The notes under the pieces are model-generated. The model ran no database searches. It was not told the DNA's origin and saw nothing but the letters and a program-made list of their open reading frames with translations. From contig JAQTVS010000163.1 in NCBI GenBank assembly GCA_028706735.1, forward strand, positions 1 through 6,400: a stretch of DNA of 6,400 nt, in the 5' to 3' direction. A program made the translations under genes and the position numbers. This stretch comes from Thiomonas sp. (GTDB taxonomy: Bacteria; Pseudomonadota; Gammaproteobacteria; Burkholderiales; Burkholderiaceae_C). Shown piece by piece: positions 1-5,928 of the stretch (its first letter is position 1; every line of letters begins with the position of its first letter).

Positions 1-51
1 CGTCGAAAGCGAAAATGGGGCCCAGCGAGGACAGTTTTTGCCGGATTTGCA

Positions 52-74
52 GACCCATAGCCCCGCTATGGGTC
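52..74. repeat. Perfect 10-bp hairpin, 3-nt loop
   Basis: GACCCATAGC (52-61) pairs perfectly with GCTATGGGTC (65-74) around a CCC loop. On the plus strand it is followed by AAAAAG and on the minus strand by TGCAAATCC, so neither side has the T-run of a classical intrinsic terminator. Its function is unknown; it may be an mRNA 3'-end structure or part of a dispersed repeat. Confidence 0.6.
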
Positions 75-187
75 AAAAAGACGGTGAAAACGAGCTTGCG
101 ATGTTTCGGCGTCGCCAAAAAAACGCAGGGCCGCCCCAAGTTTCCTTGTCCACCTCACAGCTTGCAAACTGCTCGGATTCGGCACTG

Positions 188-213
188 TCCAAGCTGCCGC
201 AGGGCAGCTTGGA
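188..213. repeat. Perfect 11-bp hairpin, 4-nt loop
   Basis: TCCAAGCTGCC (188-198) pairs without mismatch with GGCAGCTTGGA (203-213) around a GCAG loop. No T-tract follows on either strand. It sits just before the REP-like element and could be part of the same repeated unit or an RNA-stabilising structure. Confidence 0.6.
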
Positions 214-220
214 GCCGCGG

Positions 221-304
221 GCCTCATCCCCCTCCCGACCTCCCCCACGCCGTGGGGGAGGTGAGACCACTCCCTCCCCGCTCACGGGGAGGGATGGGGT
301 GGGG
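221..304. repeat. REP-like double hairpin element
   Basis: Two perfect hairpins lie side by side. ACCTCCCCCACG (238-249) pairs with CGTGGGGGAGGT (251-262) around one base, and TCCCTCCCCG (271-280) pairs with CGGGGAGGGA (285-294) around CTCA. The outer edges are also complementary: CATCCC at 225-230 with GGGATG at 291-296, extended by weaker pairs, giving an alternative fold. This CCCTCCCC/GGGGAGGG palindrome style in an intergenic region is typical of dispersed REP-type repeats in GC-rich proteobacteria. Copy number elsewhere in the genome cannot be seen here, so the repeat assignment is an inference. Confidence 0.6.
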
Positions 305-326
305 AGCGCCCGGCCCTGGGGGCGCT
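305..326. repeat. 7-bp GC-rich hairpin
   Basis: AGCGCCC (305-311) pairs with GGGCGCT (320-326) around an 8-base loop. It directly abuts the REP-like double hairpin and may be its third stem. No T-run follows. Confidence 0.4.
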
Positions 327-387
327 TGAGGGTGTGAATGCATCCGGCGTGGCCGAGCAGCGCGCTCAAAGGGTTCCAATCCAGGCG

Positions 388-416
388 CAAAACACAGCCG
401 TGCCCGTCGGCACGGC
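388..416 (-). terminator. Candidate terminator of the EamA exporter gene
   Basis: Read on the minus strand, a perfect 8-bp GC-rich stem (GCCGTGCC with GGCACGGC, plus-strand 397-404 and 409-416, 4-base loop) is followed by TGTGTTTTG. It lies about 86 bp past the exporter stop codon in the right orientation. The T-tract is interrupted, so it may be a weak intrinsic terminator or only an mRNA-end stabiliser. A second, looser inverted repeat (470-477 with 497-504) overlaps the stop codon itself. Confidence 0.4.
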
Positions 417-501
417 GCGCACTTCTTACGACACCAAGCGCAACGCCGATTGGGGCAATTTGGGGGCGATGAGCGGGCATGGCGGATTTGTTCATACCCG
501 C

Positions 502-1350
502 TCAGTCTTTCACCCGCATGGCCAATAACGCAGCGCCGACGATCAGCACCGTCGCCAGGCCGATCCAGATCGTCAGCGCCCGCCCGGTCACGGCAATCAG
601 CAGCAGGGTCGAAGCCAGCGGCGTGAGGTAGCTCAACACCCCGATGGTGCGCGGGTCGCCCAGTTTGAGCGCCCGGTCCCACAACAAAAAGGCACCGCCC
701 AGAGGCCCCAGACCCATCGCCACGATCAGCAAGCCGTCGCGCAGGCCGAGGTGCAGAGGCGGCTCCAGCCAGACATGGCAGCCCAGCGCGAGCAGGCCGG
801 AAATCAGGCCGAACAAGCCCAGCGCCGCCGTGGGAAACCCCTTGCCCGACTGCGCCATGCGGCGGCTGCCAAGCGAAAACGTGGCCCATATCAGCGCCGA
901 GCCCAAGGCAGGAAGGTAGCCCCAGGCCCAGGCCGCCTCTAAAGAGTGGCCTCCCAGAATCGCCAGCCCCGCGCCCAGAAACCCCATGCCGGACGCCAGC
1001 ACATGCGCCGACCGCAGGCGCACCCCGGGCAGCAGCAGCGGCGCCAGCACCACGATGAACAAGGGCCAGAGGTAATTCACCAGATTGGCCTGCACCGGCG
1101 GCGCATGGCGCAAGGCGATGAACAACAGGAAATGAAATCCGAACAGGCCGTAAACGCCCAAGGCCAGCGCCGTCCGAGACACCCTCCACTGCCGCCAATG
1201 GCCGCAGGTGGGCAGGCTGCCGATGATCAGCGCCAGCCCGGTCAGCGCGAAGGCCGGCACATGGGATAGCGCCACGCCCAGGGTCGCCAGCGTTGCCCAC
1301 AGGGCAATGGCGCTGAGGGCGTAGAGATTGGCGCGGGACGTCGCATTCAT
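502..1350 (-). CDS. EamA/DMT-family exporter, YddG-like
   Basis: This is an inner-membrane transporter of the drug/metabolite transporter superfamily, 282 residues, the usual length for a ten-helix protein made of two EamA repeats. Repeat 1 spans about residues 8-134 and repeat 2 about 145-277. Nearly all of the sequence is hydrophobic helix separated by short loops. The NYLWP motif at residues 92-96, following a stretch that reads PPVQANLV, matches the equivalent segment of the aromatic amino-acid exporter YddG, and the second repeat has the matching LSYLTPL (239-245). Substrate is therefore possibly an amino acid or other small metabolite, but this is inference from family. The ATG at 1350 is the only good in-frame start; no clear Shine-Dalgarno precedes it. 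The gene is divergent from the regulator at 1442 and shares its 91-bp intergenic region, including a Pho-box-like repeat. A functional link to the TonB system is not evident. Confidence 0.85.
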   Translation of the reverse strand: MNATSRANLYALSAIALWATLATLGVALSHVPAFALTGLALIIGSLPTCGHWRQWRVSRTALALGVYGLFGFHFLLFIALRHAPPVQANLVNYLWPLFIVVLAPLLLPGVRLRSAHVLASGMGFLGAGLAILGGHSLEAAWAWGYLPALGSALIWATFSLGSRRMAQSGKGFPTAALGLFGLISGLLALGCHVWLEPPLHLGLRDGLLIVAMGLGPLGGAFLLWDRALKLGDPRTIGVLSYLTPLASTLLLIAVTGRALTIWIGLATVLIVGAALLAMRVKD

Positions 1351-1374
1351 CGCAGTGCATGGTAGTGGGTCGAC

Positions 1375-1394
1375 CTGTCACGCTTTTGTCAAAA
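1375..1394 (+). promoter_or_regulatory. Pho-box-like tandem repeat, divergent promoter region
   Basis: CTGTCA (1375-1380) and TTGTCA (1386-1391) are direct repeats spaced exactly 11 bp apart. This is the arrangement recognised by OmpR/PhoB-type winged-helix dimers, and the half-sites match the classical Pho-box half-site CTGTCA closely. The site lies between the divergent exporter and regulator genes. On the minus strand its distal half reads TTGACA (1392-1387), a perfect -35 hexamer for the exporter, although I find no good -10 at 16-18 bp. It could be an autoregulatory site of the neighbouring regulator or a site for PhoB. Binding is inferred, not shown. Confidence 0.5.
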
Positions 1395-1441
1395 CTCTTA
1401 CGCACACTTGACTCTCATCTGATGACCACTTTGCCCAGATC

Positions 1442-2119
1442 GTGCCAATCAAACATTCTGTTCTATCGCTTCAGTTCGCCTCAGCCCCCTCACCCTGCCA
1501 GGACACAAACAGCCAGCCTGTCGATGCGGATGAGGCACTGCGGCGGCTGAAAGCAGGGGATGCCTGGGCCGTCCTGGCTGTCAGTGGCGAGGACGTGCAT
1601 GAACTGACCAACTGGCTGATGCGCCTGCGTCATCCTCTCGGAGGCCAAACGTCCCGGGTCATCGTCTTTTTGCCGGACTGCGCCTCTCCCGGCGCCATGG
1701 CCGCGCTGAGGACGGGCGCCGATGCCCTGCTGCCGATCGACAGCCCGCCCCTGCTGATACGCGCCCAGCTTGCTCGCCTGCGCGAACGTCTCGCGCCGCT
1801 GGCGGAAGGCCGCGTCCAGTTGGAGCCCCATCTGGAGCTTGACGGACAAACCCGGACCCTCCGCATCCAGGATCATTCTCTCAGTCTGCCCTCGCAGCAA
1901 TTTCTACTGTTGTGGGCTCTGGGTGCGCGGCAGGGCGACATCCTGAGCCCGCAGGAGCTGCGGTTGGCCATGGACATTCCCGCACGCGCGCACGCCGACA
2001 CCGTGCACACCGCTGTGGCCCGTCTGCGTCGGCGCCTTCGTCCGCATGATCTGCATCACCGTGTGCAAACCGTGCATGGCGCGGGGTATCGCTGGGCCAC
2101 GGAGAAGCCGACGCGGTGA
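1442..2119 (+). CDS. OmpR/PhoB-type winged-helix regulator with degenerate receiver
   Basis: This is a probable cytoplasmic DNA-binding transcription regulator of 225 residues, a normal length for an OmpR-family response regulator. The C-terminal part (about 131-217) is a clear winged helix: LELDGQTRTL start, the DTVHTAVARLRRRLR recognition-helix region (186-200) and the VHGAGYRW end (211-218). The N-terminal part looks like the second half of a receiver domain: RVIVFLP (72-78), LRTGADALLPID (89-100) and a final linking helix. Where a receiver would carry its phospho-Asp, Thr/Ser and Lys, I read hydrophobic or unrelated residues (AVLAVSG, FLPD, LLPID), and the acidic pair after strand 1 is not recognisable. 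It therefore probably works without phosphorylation. GTG at 1442 is the first start after an in-frame stop at 1409-1411; the ribosome-binding site is weak and the next in-frame ATG is residue 60. It lies 153 bp upstream of, and co-directional with, the TonB receptor, its likely target. No sensor kinase is in the window. Confidence 0.8.
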   Translation: MPIKHSVLSLQFASAPSPCQDTNSQPVDADEALRRLKAGDAWAVLAVSGEDVHELTNWLMRLRHPLGGQTSRVIVFLPDCASPGAMAALRTGADALLPIDSPPLLIRAQLARLRERLAPLAEGRVQLEPHLELDGQTRTLRIQDHSLSLPSQQFLLLWALGARQGDILSPQELRLAMDIPARAHADTVHTAVARLRRRLRPHDLHHRVQTVHGAGYRWATEKPTR

Positions 2120-2168
2120 AGAGAAGCATTCGCACTGTCAACATTTGTGTACATCTTTGGCGCAGCCG

Positions 2169-2190
2169 GACAGGATTCAGACAGGTTCTT
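2169..2190. promoter_or_regulatory. 11-bp tandem GACAG/CTGTC repeat upstream of receptor
   Basis: GACAGG at 2169-2174 is repeated at 2180-2185, exactly 11 bp apart; on the minus strand this reads CTGTC, six bases, CTGTC, the core of a Pho-box-type site. An inverted CTGTCA lies at 2135-2140 and a further GACAG at 2223-2227. A second looser tandem repeat (ACATTTGTG at 2141, ACATCTTTG at 2151) sits just upstream. This makes the 153-bp region a plausible operator for the neighbouring regulator or PhoB. I could not place a convincing -35/-10 pair. Confidence 0.45.
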
Positions 2191-2256
2191 GCAACCCCGC
2201 GGACACATCGCAGGAATGGAATGACAGCTTTCGTCAACCCACTCCGCCTACCGCCC

Positions 2257-2263
2257 AAGGGAG
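2257..2263 (+). promoter_or_regulatory. Ribosome-binding site of TonB-dependent receptor
   Basis: AAGGGAG lies nine bases before the ATG at 2273 and supports that start, which also gives a textbook signal peptide. Confidence 0.7.
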
Positions 2264-2272
2264 CAATCAGTC

Positions 2273-4621
2273 ATGTCTCGCCATCGACCCCACTTCAAGC
2301 CATCGCGACTCACCCAGTCCATTCTGGCCACCCTGCTCGCCATGCCGTTTGCCGCAGCCCATGCGCAGACCTCCCCCGAGAGTCTGGGTACGGTGCAGGC
2401 GGGGGGCCAGGCGCAGGCCAGGGAGCCCAAACCCGCAAAGAGCCATGAAGCGGAAAAACTTGAACAAGCGCATGTGTTCAAGTCCGACCAGTCCGTCAAA
2501 GTTCTCGACAAGCAAGAAATGCAGGCTGCTGGCCCGATCGGCGGCAGCGCGCAGGCGCTGGCGCTCGCTCCTGGTGTCGGCGTCACGGGCTATGGGTCAA
2601 CGGGTTCGACCAAGACCTCCATCAGCATCAATGGCATCAAACAGGGTTGGGGGGGCTTTTCCGGTGGCCAGATTGACAACGGCAGCATTGCCGTGACCTT
2701 CGATGGCGTGCCCATGACGAACCCATCGACCGGTCTGTGGGAGTCCCCTCAAGTGCCGCAACTTGGCCTGCTGCAGGGAATCGGCATCACCTATGGCCCT
2801 GGCAACGCCATGGACCGCTGGTACAACAATATCGGCGGCGAAATTTCCTTCGTTCCGTTGCAGCCCACAGCCAAAGCTGGCGGTACGGTCGGCCTGAGTG
2901 TCGGCAGCTACGGCGCACGCAATCTGTCATTGAGCCTGCAAAGCGGCATGCATGACGGCTGGGCCACAGTTCTTGCCGGAGGTGTGGGCTCTTCCGACAG
3001 TTATCGCACCAGCAGCGACGGCTTCAAGAACCACAGCCACAACTACGCCTGGTTCCTGAAAACACGCAAAACATTCGAAAACGGCGATTTCTCCCTGGGC
3101 TTTTATCAGGCCGAAGGCCAGGGGTATCGTCCAGTGCCGATCCCTGTGCAGCCGATCAGCGGTGTGACACTGGATGGCACGCCGAACACGCCACTGTACA
3201 GTCAACCAACATCCGGCTATTACAGCTCGATACCGGCCAACGTCTGGTTCAAAGATGACACCAACAAGACGCGCATCATTTATGGAAAGGCCAACATTCA
3301 GGTCGACGATGCCTTGTCACTGCACAACCTGGTTTGGTATCGCATGGGCGAACGTCTGCATTATCACTACAACAATTATGGCCTGAGCAATCCGGCAAAT
3401 CTATACGAGTACAATAACCCCAGCACCCAAGTTTATGGCGACAAGGCATGGGCGGATATTTTATTGCCACATAATCTTGTGAGCGTGGGTGGATTTTTCC
3501 TGAAAAGCCGTTACAACACCAGGAACGCATTCTACAACACCAATCCGCCATACAATGGCAGCCAAGGCGTGCCAAACGCGAAATACCGAAGCGATTACTT
3601 TGATCAAACCGACCTGGCGCTGTTCGTGCAAGACAAGATCAGCCCCATTTCGAATTTCGACATCACTCCCGGAATCCGCTTCATCAACTATCAGACGAAT
3701 TACTACCCCTCCGGGCAAAGTGATTTCAGCCAGGCCTACGCGCTGTATCCGCAGAATGACCAAGGCAAATTGCCTGCGGCAAATGTGACACATCATGAGA
3801 CCGAACCATCGATCGCCGCCAACTGGCGCATCACACCGACGCTGGCGCTGTTTGGCAACTATGCAGTGGCGTACAAAGAGCCACAGGTCGGCGGCGGCGG
3901 GGGTATTTACCAGTCCACGCCCCCGGTCTACAACTTGGAAAAGAGCACAGACTACAACCTCGGCTTCAAGATGCATGTGAAGAACAACGGCATGCTGCGC
4001 AACTTCCTGCTGAGCGTATCGTATTACCACCTGCACTACGCGAACCAGTACATCACACTGAGCGACGCAAACGGCAATTTCCTCGGCGACGCCAATGGCG
4101 ATTCGGTTTACAAGGGCTTCAACATCGCGGTGGCGGACGACATTCTGTACAACCTGCATGCGTTCGCCAACATGAATTTCGAGAAAGCCGATTTTAATAA
4201 TTACACGACAGGTGGTGTGAGTTATGCCGGACTTCCAGTCTCGAACGTACCCAACAAGACTTTCAATGTTGGTTTAGCCTACGACGATTATATTTCTGGC
4301 GTTTTGCTTACGCCGCGCATCTGGTATCAGTATGTCGGTCAGCAGCATATGTTCGACAATAACCTCGGCGCCCCAAGCCAGAAAACCATTCCGGCCTATG
4401 GTTTGCTGAATGTCGGACTCGACGGCGAAGTGCCCATCAACCATGCAACTGTGCATGACTTGCGTTTCAGCGTAAACGTCCTCAACCTGCTCAACAAGCA
4501 ATACAACCCCTTTGAGGAAGTGACCAGCGGCGGCCTGCTGGGCGGCAACTCGCAGGGGCAGGTTCTGGGGCTTCCAGGTGCACCGCGCACGCTTTACGCC
4601 AGTCTCAGTGCAAGTTTTTGA
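2273..4621 (+). CDS. TonB-dependent outer-membrane receptor
   Basis: This is an outer-membrane, ligand-gated 22-strand beta-barrel transporter powered by TonB; 782 residues, normal for the family. A signal peptide with basic N-terminus and hydrophobic core (about 15-29) ends in AHA, with likely cleavage after residue 31. A TonB-box-like ESLGTVQAG (36-44) follows directly, so there is no STN signalling domain. The plug covers about 70-197 (VKVLDKQEM, SISINGIKQG, VTFDGVPM, YGPGNAMDRWYNNIGGEI). The barrel fills the rest, rich in Tyr/Asn, with NVLNLLNKQYNPF (735-747) and the family ending LPGAPRTLYASLSASF, whose terminal Phe is the usual barrel-assembly signal. The ligand is unknown: siderophore, metal chelate, cobalamin or sugar are all possible, and no cobalamin riboswitch is visible upstream. 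exbB, exbD and tonB follow on the same strand. Parts of the barrel are unusually A+T-rich (3361-3420 has 24 G+C of 60). Confidence 0.93.
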   Translation: MSRHRPHFKPSRLTQSILATLLAMPFAAAHAQTSPESLGTVQAGGQAQAREPKPAKSHEAEKLEQAHVFKSDQSVKVLDKQEMQAAGPIGGSAQALALAPGVGVTGYGSTGSTKTSISINGIKQGWGGFSGGQIDNGSIAVTFDGVPMTNPSTGLWESPQVPQLGLLQGIGITYGPGNAMDRWYNNIGGEISFVPLQPTAKAGGTVGLSVGSYGARNLSLSLQSGMHDGWATVLAGGVGSSDSYRTSSDGFKNHSHNYAWFLKTRKTFENGDFSLGFYQAEGQGYRPVPIPVQPISGVTLDGTPNTPLYSQPTSGYYSSIPANVWFKDDTNKTRIIYGKANIQVDDALSLHNLVWYRMGERLHYHYNNYGLSNPANLYEYNNPSTQVYGDKAWADILLPHNLVSVGGFFLKSRYNTRNAFYNTNPPYNGSQGVPNAKYRSDYFDQTDLALFVQDKISPISNFDITPGIRFINYQTNYYPSGQSDFSQAYALYPQNDQGKLPAANVTHHETEPSIAANWRITPTLALFGNYAVAYKEPQVGGGGGIYQSTPPVYNLEKSTDYNLGFKMHVKNNGMLRNFLLSVSYYHLHYANQYITLSDANGNFLGDANGDSVYKGFNIAVADDILYNLHAFANMNFEKADFNNYTTGGVSYAGLPVSNVPNKTFNVGLAYDDYISGVLLTPRIWYQYVGQQHMFDNNLGAPSQKTIPAYGLLNVGLDGEVPINHATVHDLRFSVNVLNLLNKQYNPFEEVTSGGLLGGNSQGQVLGLPGAPRTLYASLSASF

Positions 4622-4711
4622 CGTGAATCCGGTTGCCCGCAATCCGTCATCGGCCCTTCACGTGAGTCGATCAAACTGCACATTGTTTCCTCAAGCCTCC
4701 GGAGTCTGATC
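4622..4711 (+). other. Receptor-exbB gap with direct repeats and exbB RBS
   Basis: The 90-bp gap lacks a convincing terminator, so the receptor and exbB may be co-transcribed. It holds a near-identical direct repeat, ACGTGAATC (4621-4629) and ACGTGAGTC (4660-4668), the second overlapping the palindrome TCACGTGA (4658-4665). ACGTGAA and TTCACGT (4657-4663) could also pair as a long-loop hairpin. GGAG at 4701-4704, seven bases before the ATG, is the exbB ribosome-binding site. Confidence 0.4.
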
Positions 4712-5428
4712 ATGTCCCTCGACACCCTCACCCACCTGGCCCAGACCTCGGGCGGGATTCTTTACATCATGGCCTTGTTGCTGTTTGTCGCGCTAGCCGT
4801 CAGCGTGGAGCGCTTCTGGGCGATTTCGCGCATGCTGGCTTCGGCCAAAGGCTGGATCCGCGAGCTCAAGAGCCAGGCGCATGTGGACGTCAAGCAGCTC
4901 AAGGCCAAGGTGGACGATGACGCCGACTCGCCCGCGGCGCAGGTCGTCGCGGTCGCCCTGCAGCACGACCTGGCCGACCCGCTCGACCACTTCTCCGACC
5001 GGCTGGAAGAAGCGGTGATGGATCAGGCGCCGCGCATCGACCGCGGGCTGTGGATGCTCGACACCATCGTCACCCTGGCTCCGCTGCTCGGGCTGCTGGG
5101 CACCATCATCGGCATGTTCAACACGTTCTCGGCGCTGTCCAACCCGGGTGCGGCCACGCAAGCCGTCACTGGCGGTGTCGGTGAAGCCCTGCTGGCGACA
5201 GCGGCGGGCCTCTTCATCGCGGTGCTCGGGCTGGTGGCCTTCAACGCACTGAACCAACGGGTGCGCCTGGTCATGCACCAACTCGAGCGCATCAAGCTCA
5301 TGCTGTCCAACCGCATGTACCCGCATTACCGCGAGGGCGGCGTGCGCCCGGTGGTCGTGGCGCAGAACGGACAGGCCGTGCGCCCTGCGGCGCAGCCCGC
5401 CACTGCGCTGCAGCAGAAGATGGCCTGA
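4712..5428 (+). CDS. exbB: ExbB, TonB-system proton-channel subunit
   Basis: This inner-membrane subunit of the MotA/TolQ/ExbB family forms the pentameric channel that, with ExbD, converts proton-motive force into TonB motion. It has 238 residues. Three membrane segments are visible: about 15-35, 117-139 and 156-180, with the large cytoplasmic loop between the first two, as in the family. Helix 2 carries APLLGLLGTIIGMFNTF (123-139), with the channel-lining Thr at 131. Helix 3 carries GGVGEALLATAAGLFIA (154-170), with the conserved Glu158 and Thr163. The first helix has VERFW (32-36), also typical. The start at 4712 is supported by GGAG seven bases upstream. TolQ is the main alternative, but the gene order receptor-exbB-exbD-tonB makes ExbB much more likely. 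After its stop codon the same frame remains open for 31 codons to the exbD start. Confidence 0.92.
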   Translation: MSLDTLTHLAQTSGGILYIMALLLFVALAVSVERFWAISRMLASAKGWIRELKSQAHVDVKQLKAKVDDDADSPAAQVVAVALQHDLADPLDHFSDRLEEAVMDQAPRIDRGLWMLDTIVTLAPLLGLLGTIIGMFNTFSALSNPGAATQAVTGGVGEALLATAAGLFIAVLGLVAFNALNQRVRLVMHQLERIKLMLSNRMYPHYREGGVRPVVVAQNGQAVRPAAQPATALQQKMA

Positions 5429-5445
5429 CGCCGTTTGCAAAACCT

Positions 5446-5476
5446 CTCCAGGTCGCGTGCGCTGGAGTTCGCACGC
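5446..5476 (+). repeat. Overlapping hairpins in exbB-exbD gap
   Basis: Two mutually exclusive stems are visible: CTCCAG (5446-5451) with CTGGAG (5462-5467), and GCGTGCG (5455-5461) with CGCACGC (5470-5476). They precede the terminator-like hairpin and could act as alternative folds, or simply cap the exbB mRNA end. Confidence 0.4.
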
Positions 5477-5480
5477 TTGG

Positions 5481-5512
5481 GCTGCGGCGTCATGGCCGCG
5501 GCATTTTTGTTT
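5481..5512 (+). terminator. Terminator-like hairpin before exbD
   Basis: GCTGCGGC (5481-5488) pairs with GCCGCGGC (5495-5502) with one G-U pair and a 6-base loop, followed at once by ATTTTTGTTT. This has the form of an intrinsic terminator placed only nine bases before the exbD start. As exbD and tonB have no other obvious promoter here, partial termination lowering exbD-tonB relative to exbB is a possibility. The tract is interrupted by G, so it may be leaky. Confidence 0.45.
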
Positions 5513-5520
5513 GAGCCGCC

Positions 5521-5928
5521 ATGAAATATTTTGAAGCGAAGAAAGCCCGCATCGAGATCATTCCGATGATCGACATCATGTTTTTCCTGCTGGTGTTTTT
5601 CATCATGGTCACGCTGCACATGATTCCAGACGCCGGCATCGCCTCGCGCCTGCCCACCAGCAGCACCGCGCAGAGCATGCCCAAGCCGCAGATCACCCTC
5701 GCGGTGGACAAGTCCGGCGCCATTCACTATGAGAGCAAGGTGCTGTCGCCGCAGCAACTCACCGCCCTGCTCAAAAGCAAGCCGGACACCGATGCGCTGC
5801 AGGTCACCATCGCCGGGGAAGAAGACGTTTCGCTGCAGCAACTCATGACGGTCATGGACGCCTGCCGCGTTGCCGGGGTCACCAAAATCGGGCTGGCGGC
5901 TCGGCAGGCCGGGGCCGGCGGGCAATGA
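5521..5928 (+). CDS. exbD: ExbD, TonB-system proton-coupling subunit
   Basis: This is a small inner-membrane protein (135 residues) of the ExbD/TolR family, with one N-terminal transmembrane helix (about 13-34) and a periplasmic domain (about 40-130). The helix begins with the family signature IPMIDIMFFLLVFF. Asp18 in it is the conserved proton-carrying residue, equivalent to Asp25 of E. coli ExbD. The periplasmic part shows the usual VTIAGEEDV strand (94-102) and the VTKIGLA ending (119-125). An in-frame stop at 5512-5514 fixes the ATG at 5521 as the start. There is no good Shine-Dalgarno, and translation may depend on coupling to a short upstream frame ending in ATGA. Its own stop overlaps the tonB ATG by four bases, so the two are translationally coupled. 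Confidence 0.92.
   Translation: MKYFEAKKARIEIIPMIDIMFFLLVFFIMVTLHMIPDAGIASRLPTSSTAQSMPKPQITLAVDKSGAIHYESKVLSPQQLTALLKSKPDTDALQVTIAGEEDVSLQQLMTVMDACRVAGVTKIGLAARQAGAGGQ

Larger units (their letters stand above)
1..501. other. Non-coding stretch rich in hairpins
   Basis: I see no supportable gene in these 501 bases. Several frames stay open on both strands, but this is expected in GC-rich DNA, and the conceptual proteins are low-complexity Pro/Arg/Gly strings with no recognisable domain. The stretch carries at least seven inverted repeats (52-74, 188-213, 238-262, 271-294, 305-326, 397-416, 470-504). It lies downstream of the minus-strand exporter gene. The left 190 bases could be the edge of an unseen element or gene outside the window, which cannot be judged from here. 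Confidence 0.6.

Noticed and set aside
2..337. Open plus-strand frames (about 100 codons) at the left edge
   Set aside because: They run through the REP-like palindromes, give low-complexity Pro/Arg/Gly protein and show no ribosome-binding site or known domain.
346..390. tRNA-like words (GGCGTGGCCGAG and GGGTTCCAATCC)
   Set aside because: Only about 45 bases lie between the ends, with no anticodon arm and no acceptor stem pairing; likely chance.
73..495. Open minus-strand frame of 140 codons
   Set aside because: It spans the hairpin cluster and resembles no family; open frames are common by chance in GC-rich DNA.
224..1405. 393-codon minus-strand frame overlapping the exporter
   Set aside because: It is an out-of-frame shadow of the EamA gene; the 282-codon frame has the real membrane helices and motifs.
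2120..2272. Cobalamin riboswitch or Fur box upstream of the receptor
   Set aside because: No B12-box-like core or folded leader of adequate length is visible, and no GATAATGATAATCATTATC-like site is present.
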